From Blastocystis sp. Blastoise (taxonomy: Eukaryota; Sar; Bigyra; Opalinata; Blastocystidae): DNA of 64,000 nucleotides. The position numbers were made by a program, and so were the translations under genes. Where the stretch lies: assembly GCA_039096225.1 (NCBI GenBank), contig JBBPEB010000024.1:434001-498000 (forward strand), given 5' to 3'. Under the pieces are notes generated by a model. It did no database searches, was not told the origin of the DNA, and worked only from the letters and a program-made list of their open reading frames with translations. Of this stretch, positions 55,695 to 64,000 are shown one piece after another (the first letter of the stretch is position 1; each line of letters starts with the position of its first letter).

Positions 55695-58600
55695 ATGATT
55701 AAAGAGACATGTATCTGCGTTAATAATCAACAGGATGATGATATTGAAGTTATTTCACCTAATAGTTCCTTAGAAATAGAAAGGGAAACTCAAAAACAAC
55801 AAATACTGCCATTAGCGTATAATTATATTTATAACTATAAGTATTTACAACCTATTATAGTTCTATTGAATGCTCTACTAGTGATTCAACTCATACTATA
55901 AACATGGATACTATTAGTAATATTGGTACTAGTATTATTTCTGATTCTAATCGTTTATCTTTACAGATTGTCAAGAATTGTGAAAAAGGGATGCTTGATG
56001 ATAATAGAAGTCATTTTCTTAGAAAGAAATGTGGCACAAGTTTCTTTGAATATAATGATAATATATTGGTTTATGGTTTTACTGAAAATTCTAAAAATAA
56101 TAATGGAATATGCTTAATTTGTGGGAAAACAATTCAGTATCAACACTCGTCACGATATTATAAGCATTTTATGAAACATATTATGAACGATGATCTCTCA
56201 AAAGTTGAAAAATATTCTTATGAATTCTTTAAAGAATTAAAAAATAATTTAGAAAATTCAAGATCCTTATTAATGAAAAATACAATAAGTAATGACCTTA
56301 TTATAAAATTTAGTTATGGTGTCAGTTTAGCAATTGCAAAGTCAGGGCTTCCCTATACTAGTGGAGAAAGATTGGTATTTCCAGTACTGAAACTATGGGA
56401 AGAATTATATAAAAGAAATATAAAACCACTTCTACTATCTTCAAATACAATAAAAAGAAGAATCAGTGATATTAGTAATGTACAAGAAATGAATATTATT
56501 AGTGAGTTAAATAGTAGCAATTACTTCGCATTGCAGCTTGATGAATCTACTGATACTGGACGTATATCACAATTAATTCTATTTGTCAGATATCTTTTTG
56601 TTGAAAAATTCAAAGAATCCTTTTTAACTGTTATTCAATTATCTGATAGTAAGTCTGGTTTTTCTTTATTTGAAAAAGTGTCTGATTATTTTAAAAAGAA
56701 TGGAATTGATTGGAAAAAGTGCACTAGTATCTGCTTTGATGGAGCGTCAGCTATGAATGGTGATCATCATAGTTTTAAAAATGAAGTACTTAAAGTTAAT
56801 CCAGAATGTATGTTTATTCATTGCTACCTCCATCGTGAAGAAATATGTGTATCTGTCCTTCCTTATTATATAAAACAGTACTTTATTAGTTGTACGGAAG
56901 TGATTAATCACATAAATCAGTCAACAATTAGAACTGAAAAAATGCTTTATATACAAAGAAGTTTATTAGAAGAAAATAAGAACGTTAATGGAAATGGTAA
57001 TAATTATGATGAGAAACACTCTTCCTTTGAAAATATATCAAATATGTCTGTTATAAGTGATAATGATGATGAACAGCTTGATTATTTTGATAATGATGAA
57101 AACGAAGTTGATCCTTTATTCTTAAATAATAATAATAAATATGACGATCTAAAAGATGAAAAAAAGAAATCAAATAGCAATGATAATATGAAGAATGCAA
57201 AGGCATATCGGTTACTACATTTCTGCTCTACAAGATGGCTCAGTAGATTTGAGTCTATAAAACGATTTAATATGCTTAAACCTGTAATTGAAACAATTCT
57301 TAGTGAAGAGAAAAATAAAGATCTATATGAAAAAATAGTCGATAAAAAGTTTACTGCAACGATGTTTTACCTTGAGGATATTACTGAACTCTTTTACAAC
57401 GTCAATAAGAAGATGCAAGGTGGTAATAGTATATTTCTAGAATATATTAAACTTATCAAAGAATTGTATATAAAGCTTTGTCACAAATATGAATTCATAT
57501 GTGACAACACTATGTCAGTATTCCCAAAGTTGAACAAATATTGTGTACAAAATAATGATTTAGATTTAGATTTTTTTCGTAAAGTAATAAGAGATCATCT
57601 TGATGCTTTACTAATAAATATAGAAAACTATTATCCTGAAGTAATGAATTTGCTTGAATTTGAAACGGCCTTAATGAATGATCCTTCAGTATTTATTGGT
57701 AAGCCATTAATTGATAAACAACTTTTACCTGGAATAATTGAAAGAAGAAAAGAAAGAAGAAAGTTGGAAAATTATTGTGTGAAAAGAAATGAAGATCAAT
57801 CATTACAGAAAAATGATTGTGTTCCCCCTTCTATTGAAAAGAATACTATTCCAATAATTCAAGAAAAATGTTATGGTTGTATTGTAAATGATAAAAATGT
57901 ATATAATATTACATGTATCCTTTGTACTTCAGATAACGCTATTATAACAGGTAAATTAATAAACCCCCAAATAGAGAGTTGTACTTATTTTGGAGATTTT
58001 AGTGGTACCTATTTCGTTAAAAAAGAACATGAGAATAATGGATCAGTTTTTGATGGTAAAATAAAGATTAGTTTCTGTAATTCTTATTTCTATGGGTGTA
58101 TTCTTGGTCATGTTTATTCACAAAGTATATAGCTATATTATATAATATATATCAAATTTGAATAAATAACATTTATTAGTACATTCATAATCTATTATAC
58201 ATGCTATCTTATTAATTAGTATTATATTTTCTATCTATTATTATATTTATTGTTAATTAGTATTATATTTTCTATTTATTATAATGCTTATTATTGCATT
58301 ATTATATATTATAATACATATCACATATAATATTTAATAATTAGCTTATTTTTTCTATCTATTATTATATTTATTATTAGGTTCATTTTATATTATAATA
58401 CATATTACATATAATCGTAAATAATGTTAAATATATCTATAGGTAATAATAATGAAAACAACAATAAAGATACATATAAAAAGACACAAAGAAAGATTCC
58501 TGTAAATAAACCCATAACAAACATGTATAATATCTCAAATATATGGGTATTGTATCCTTTTGAAATGAAATACGTTTCTACTGTAAAATACGATATTTTG

Positions 58601-58927
58601 CTATATGAAGAATTATTGGTATTGTCATGCAATAATGAAGCCAAGATGAGATATAATACACTTCCGATTGATCTTTTCTACTGTTCTTTGTGCCGTGAAT
58701 ATTCTCTTATCTTCTCTCGTGCAATGTCAATACTACTACCTTTTCCTACCTCTTATTTATGTGAAAGAGGCTTTAGTGAAATGACATATCTGAAATCAAA
58801 GTATAGAAATCAGTTATCCCTTGCTGCTCCTCTAAGAATCAAACTTACTAATACACAACCGTCATTAGACGATATGCTAGATTATTTTAACAATAACAAT
58901 AAGAAAAAGAAAAAATGTGATATTTGA
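55695..58927 (+). CDS. hAT transposase 2 (ZBED/Charlie-like), three exons, 956 aa
   Basis: Exons 55695-55816, 55861-58124 and 58443-58927 join in frame (957 codons). The start is the first ATG of exon 1. The N terminus has a Cys/His zinc-finger-like segment (CLICGKTIQ...H...H). The catalytic core includes FALQLDESTDTGRISQLILF, SICFDGASAMNG and FIHCYLHREEI, then LHFCSTRWLSRFESIKRF. Exon 3 carries the C-terminal dimerisation region (FPTSYLCERGFSEM, KYRNQLS, LRIKLTNTQPSL). This order is that of ZBED5/SCAND3-type hAT transposases. Between the core and the C terminus lies an additional Cys-containing segment (CYGCIVNDKNVYNITCILC) that I do not recognise. An acidic, poly-Asn insert (about 57040-57180) interrupts the core. 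No stop or shift is seen, so the gene may be active. Confidence 0.88.
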
Positions 58928-61355
58928 TTATTATTCAAACATTATTATTAATAAACATCATTCTATAGTATTATATATATATATACAATTCAATTGTTTA
59001 TGATAGTACTATTGGAAATAATACATTATAATCATTAAATACTTATTATATTAAGGTTATTATAAATATAAAATACATATATTATATTGATAATTTGTTA
59101 TATATATATAACTATTAAAAATAATCAAATATTATATATATAGAATCACGAGAACGATAGTAATTTGATGCTTAGTTTTTGTCCTAGAATTTTGGTATGA
59201 TTTTCTAATTCTTCTTTTTATAATATCAAACTCTAATAATAATATATTTATTTAGTGTGCTTTTATTTCAAAAATTTGTATCTCCATTCTGTTGTGTTAG
59301 TTCCAAAATAAATACTTAACATATGCTTAAACAATAATTATAAATAATTTTTTTAGTTGTATTTATAAATATCAAATCCTTTATATATTAATTTCCTGAT
59401 TTGTTTTAGTATGTATTTTGTTATAGAGGATGTATATAGAAATGATCAATTATTATTTTCATAACTAACTACTCTCTATATATATTTGTATATGAATATC
59501 CATTAAAGAGTGTTGTAATTATATATTTCAATACGGAAATTCCTTTTTATATTCAATTCATTTTCTAGTACCATTTAGTATAATACGAAAGTATCGATGT
59601 TTACAAATAGTAAAACATATAAACATCCACCGAGATTATAATTTATTGAAATATACTTCCATATGGATATTCAGTTTTATTAAGATCATTGTATACGCGG
59701 AAGTGGATAATAGCAATTTAATCTTACTTACAATATAGTAAAACGACTCAACATTCTTTGAATGCATAATACTCAATGAATACGTTATTCATTGTACATA
59801 AAGCATAATCTATAATCTAGTATCTCTCAAAGCATAATCTATATTATAATAATGATTAAACTCGAAGAAGATTGATAATGTTAACATTTTGAAAATATAT
59901 ATTGGTCTGAATAGGCTTAAAGCAGAATATGAGTAAAGTATACCTATATAATAGTTTTAATAAGTATTAATAAAGTAGACAAAACAAGAATGTAAAAAAA
60001 AAAAAGAGAATATCAACTCAAGTCAGGAATTGAACCTGATCACATTCAATATTGATTGTTGCTAACCAAAAATAGCTTGAGTAGAGATAAATAATAAAAA
60101 GAAAATGAATTCAAACAAAATAGAATTAAGAAAAAGAGTATGCTACCATATACACTGTCAATTCGTCCTTCACAAGTAGTTGGCGCTAATATAGAGCAAT
60201 AGTGCAGAGTATGACATAATCATATAGAAAACAATCCAATTCATCTTAGATAACTGGATTCAAAGTGAAAATAACAGTGACCAGAATCATTCAATACACT
60301 AAGGTAACTTGAAAATACTAAATTCATAATATATTCAGTAAAGTAATAATTAATTAATTACCAAACCTGATGAAGAACAATCTTATCTAAACAAATATTC
60401 TCGATTAAAGCGACAAAAATACAAAAAATAAATAAATAATCACGAATAGTAGACTGTTTTATAAATTTATTGTTTTTTAAAGTCTTCAGAATGGTCTGTA
60501 TACATCTTCTGTATGCACAATACTCAGGTTGTCTGTTATCAGAAACTCATTTGTAGAATCAAATTATATAATCACAAATTTTACACAAGAATCATGTAGT
60601 TATTATCAAAATGTTTACTTCAATAGTCAAGAGAAAGCTGTAATATGATATTCGAGAAACTACAAAACAAATTTTAATTCAATTCTGAGAATAAGGTGTG
60701 TTTCTGTAATAATTGGTAAGTTACGACTACATACGTCACAATAGTCTGTCAGTTTTTGTTATATAACATATGCATATTAAGAGAAAAACAAATTGCTTCC
60801 AGAAGAGATTGTTAAAAACATTTTAATTGCATATATATATTTAAATGAGTTTACTAATTATAAATTGTCTTTAAAAAATATTTTATTGCAAATTATAATT
60901 TCTCTTTAAAAGAATTATAAGAAATTTTAGATTTTAAATATTTCTAAATACTTTCACGATATATTCTAATTATCATTTGTTTAAACTGTTATAACATGCT
61001 GCATTGTGCATATAATATTATTTTCTAGAGTAGTGCACATTTTGATGTTGATTCATTTTTTTTTTTTATCAATATACATTCTATCTAATATGTTTTTGGA
61101 TCACAAGAATAAATAATAAATCATTAATAGTGAAATTACTTGTTTAATATTAAAAGTATGGAGGGTATGCTGCATTATGTCTACACTTTTATTATCTTGG
61201 ATTTATTCGTCTATTGTTAGTAGCCCACACTTGTCTATTATCATCCTATTCATTTGTATGCGATAACTAACTTGTTTAGACAGAGTTCTATCATAATGAA
61301 ATTTGGGGTAGAAATAAAACATCCTGGGGTAGGCTGCCTACCCAGGGTAGCCTAT
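58928..61355. other. Gene-less right arm of hAT element 2
   Basis: About 2.4 kb, less extreme in AT content than intergenic DNA near 60000-60700. No coding frame seen; contains a tRNA-like stretch at 60016-60082. Confidence 0.55.
60016..60082 (-). other. tRNA-like sequence, probably degenerate
   Basis: Read on the minus strand: acceptor-like stem ACTCAAG...CTTGAGT (7 bp perfect), a T arm TCAGG-TTCAATT-CCTGA with a B-box-like GGTTCAATTCC, and a possible D arm GCTA...TAGC. The D arm abuts or overlaps the acceptor stem, the total is only 67 nt and no clean 5-bp anticodon stem forms. It may be a decayed tRNA or a tRNA-derived repeat; a functional tRNA is doubtful. Confidence 0.4.
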
Positions 61356-61367
61356 GGCGAACCCTGA
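61356..61367 (-). repeat. hAT-2 right terminal inverted repeat
   Basis: TGGCGAACCCTG followed by the TSD ACTCTTTA. Confidence 0.93.
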
Positions 61368-61375
61368 CTCTTTAT

Positions 61376-61852
61376 AGAAAGAAGGAATAATTTAAAAACA
61401 AAAAAATAACAACGGTTTTTTTGATTCAATTGCGTTTAATTTACTATTTATTCATGATTTTAAAAATCAAGAAAAATGAATGTCATTTGAGACAGGAATA
61501 TGATTGGATGAACCAAATAGCAGTTGTCAAGTATTGTCAATAAGAAAAACCAGAATCTATAGATTGGTGAAAAAATAAAATTACCATTATTTATATAAGA
61601 ATATTCATGATTTACGAAGTTTTTCAATTCATAAAAAACCAATTGTTTTTTGTGTTTAATTATTCACTTATGACGCATCCTAGCTCATGTGTCCACTATC
61701 AAAAATGTATTGACTATTCAATTTAGAATTTAATTTGTTTTAGCCTTGTTTCCTTCGGTAAATATAATGATTTTAATAATAAATTTGAACTATAAATCCT
61801 ATGTAGCAAACAATCAATTAATTTTTATCGATAAATTCCTCTTATATTACAA
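61376..61852. promoter_or_regulatory. Upstream region of the zinc-finger gene
   Basis: 476 bp between the hAT-2 target duplication and the ATG at 61853; no motif assigned. The hAT insertion may have displaced upstream promoter sequence. Confidence 0.4.
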
Positions 61853-63114
61853 ATGATCAGTCGTTTCAACCCTGGAATGGATATATTGTCTCAAGTTCCT
61901 CGTAACTTGGAACAGGACAATAATTCAATGGGACAAGTGATGAATGTATCTGTCCTAGATCTTGATAGACCAAACTCAGTTCATGATTTATCATCTTTGG
62001 ATTTACCTACACAAATGTCAAATCCTTCAGGACAAGACTTGTTACCTACTCAAATGGTAGTTTCAAATCAATTGCAAATGCATTTAAATAATGATCTGAA
62101 TGCTCATCTATCACAATCTGATGTTTCTGGAACAGTTCTCTTACCCTCTGTTTTACATCCACTTCCAAACCTTGTATTACATGATAATCTTGAAGACACA
62201 ACTGAAAAAGAGCCTAAAAACAATGAACAACAGGTATGTTGTTGTTTTTTTTAATTATTTTTGTATAGTTTTATGTGTATACTATTTTTTTTATGAAAAT
62301 TTTATATTATTATTATGTTATATATGTAGTATATATTTTATTATGCTATAGATATTTAATCATTATATGCCTCAAGATATGATGACGATTAATACAACTA
62401 CATTTTTAAATCATTCTATTGGCGATTTAAAAATCACAGATATTCCTCAATTATTACATGAATATAAAATTATGGCTCATTATTTATGTAAAGTAATTAT
62501 TTTTTTATTATTTATTGTTATTATTTTTATTATTATTATTATGCTATATATTTATGTATTATATATTATATAGAATAATATGATAGACACAAATGATACT
62601 CTATTAGAATATCGTGGTATTAACCCTGAAGATGTCACATGTGATCATATAGCTACATTATTACAATATTATAAACAACTAGCTTCTTTATCAAAGAGGG
62701 TATATATATTATTATGTTTATTATGTTTATATTTATTATTATTATTATTATTATGTTTATTATTATTATTATTATTATAACTAAATATAAATATTAAGAA
62801 TATATTCATATAAAAATAATAATAATATATATAGGTATACCCTTGTATATATTGTAATAAGATTCTTTCTACCAAGGCTTCTTTGATTACCCATGAAAAT
62901 ATACATATAGATCAAACTCCATATATATGTCAAGAACCGAATTGTAACGCAAGATTTAAATCAAAGTCAGCATTAAATACACATATTAATAATAATCATA
63001 CAGTTGTATATATATATATATATTATATTGTTGATATATTATATTTTTATTTATATATATTTTTATATTATTAAGTATTATTTAATACATTATTTAACTA
63101 CTTATTATTATGTT

Positions 63115-63153
<39 letters not shown>

Positions 63154-63635
63154 TTTAATAAATATTATATTAACTATTATATTAATTATATTATATATTA
63201 TTCTATAGGTGAAAATGCACGTGTGTGAGTTTATTGGCTGTAATAAACGATTTGCTACTGAATGGCAGTTACGTCAACACATGGTGCGTCATCCTCAAAA
63301 TCATAGATACACGTGCAAACAATGTAATCACACTTTTGCTTATCCTTATCAGTTATATATATATTATTATTATTATATTTATTATTATATATTTATTATT
63401 ATTATTATTATTATTATGTCATTTATAACTATATATATATATATAGTTAAATCGTCATTTAGCGAAGCATACAAATAATCGACCGTTTCATTGCAGTTAT
63501 CAGAATTGCACAAAATCATTTTCACATAAAGGTGCATTATTATTACATGAAAAAGCTCATGAAAAATTATTTGTATGTAATATTTGCTTAAGAAGATTTG
63601 GATATAAATGTGATTTAACAAGGTATATATATATA

Positions 63636-63676
<41 letters not shown>

Positions 63677-63827
63677 TAACATAATATATTATTACACATT
63701 CTATATATATATTATTATTACACATTCTATATATATATATATATATAATAATAGACACATGGCGCGTCATACAGATATCCCCCAAATTCAAGACACAAAT
63801 AAATTGAATGAAGAACATCTTATTTAA
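61853..63827 (+). CDS. Six-finger C2H2 zinc-finger protein (TFIIIA-like layout), seven exons
   Basis: Exons are 61853-62233, 62352-62492, 62574-62699, 62835-63005, 63209-63360 (approx.), 63447-63622 and 63755-63827. The first three encode a disordered Gln/Asn/Leu/Pro-rich N terminus and a short helical region. Exon 4 holds fingers 1-2 (CIYCNKILSTKASLITH; CQEPNCNARFKSKSALNTH), exon 5 fingers 3-4 (CEFIGCNKRFATEWQLRQH; CKQCNHTFAYPYQ) and exon 6 fingers 5-6 (CSYQNCTKSFSHKGALLLH; CNICLRRFGYKCDLTRH). Finger spacing alternates Cx2C and Cx4C, as in TFIIIA and related factors, so it is probably a nuclear DNA-binding (or 5S RNA-binding) protein; nine-finger TFIIIA itself would be longer. The exon 5/6 junction lacks a usable GT donor in the correct phase. 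Confidence 0.88.
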
Positions 63828-63839
63828 ACAATTATTTTT

Positions 63840-63882
<43 letters not shown>

Positions 63883-64000
63883 TCATGATTTATTTTGCTT
63901 TACTGTATATATATATTATTCTATTTTATATAATTCTTTAAAAACAATTTCGTGTTTGTGATTATTATAGTTTTCATTTTTTTTTTCATTTTATTTTCTT
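63828..64000. other. 3' flank of the zinc-finger gene
   Basis: AT-rich with a (TA)n run (about 63841-63880) and T-rich tracts; the window ends here. Confidence 0.6.

Larger units (their letters stand above)
55410..61367 (+). mobile_element. hAT transposon 2, 5958 bp
   Basis: Perfect 12-bp terminal inverted repeats CAGGGTTCGCCA (55410-55421) and TGGCGAACCCTG (61356-61367); a second matching block, about CTAYCYTGGGTA, lies just inside each end. The 8-bp target duplication ACTCTTTA is intact on both sides (55402-55409, 61368-61375). The TIR start CAGGG is classic for hAT. A three-exon transposase occupies 55695-58927; the remaining 2.4 kb on the right shows no gene. A GGGTAGG...CCTACCC palindrome (61328-61344) lies just inside the right end. 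Confidence 0.93.

Noticed and set aside
61328-61344. GGGTAGG...CCTACCC palindrome resembling the CACTA TIR (GGTAGGCA)
   Set aside because: It lies inside hAT-2 next to its right end and lacks CACT and a TSD; shared short words are probably chance.

Overview
The window is very AT-rich eukaryotic nuclear DNA. Genes carry many short spliceosomal introns, typically starting GTATAT or GTATGT and ending TATATAG, some only 33-45 nt long. Intergenic DNA and introns are full of (TA)n and (TAA)n tracts. Genes end in standard stop codons, mostly TAA. The families present (hAT and CACTA transposons, BTB and TLDc proteins, a C2H2 zinc-finger factor, a CLU/eIF3-p135-like protein) are eukaryotic. The lineage cannot be fixed from sequence alone: an AT-rich protist or an early-diverging fungus would both fit.

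Layout. 1-23243: one giant surface-protein gene (discoidin-like domains, putative Ig domains, Cys modules, C-terminal membrane anchor), cut in two by a 14145-bp CACTA-type DNA transposon at 3100-17244. The element has 12-bp terminal inverted repeats and a 3-bp target duplication (TTG), and removing it restores the host reading frame exactly. It carries a four-exon Tnp2-like transposase (6252-9675), an unrecognised four-exon gene on the minus strand (4097-5020), an RG-repeat/acidic/Asn-rich gene (14032-15601) and long gene-less stretches.

23854-48904: a cluster in which two families alternate. KCTD/BTB-like plus TLDc proteins lie at 23854-25340, 38828-40366 and 46081-48904; BTB-like plus leucine-rich multi-exon proteins lie at 26879-30895, 34583-38504 (decayed) and 40577-45029. 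A complete hAT element (31129-33900, 8-bp TSD TAAGTTTT) sits just upstream of the first BTB-LRR gene. 50329-54374: a large multi-exon gene resembling CLU/TIF31. 55410-61367: a second hAT element (TIR CAGGGTTCGCCA, TSD ACTCTTTA) with a three-exon transposase and a long gene-less tail containing a tRNA-like stretch. 61853-63827: a seven-exon protein with six C2H2 zinc fingers, TFIIIA-like in layout.

Genes working together. BTB proteins are commonly dimerising adaptors, often for cullin-3 ligases, so the repeated juxtaposition of BTB-LRR and BTB-TLDc genes (one pair divergent from about 210 bp) suggests a co-evolving family pair; this is inference. Three DNA transposons with intact ends and target duplications indicate recent or ongoing transposition.
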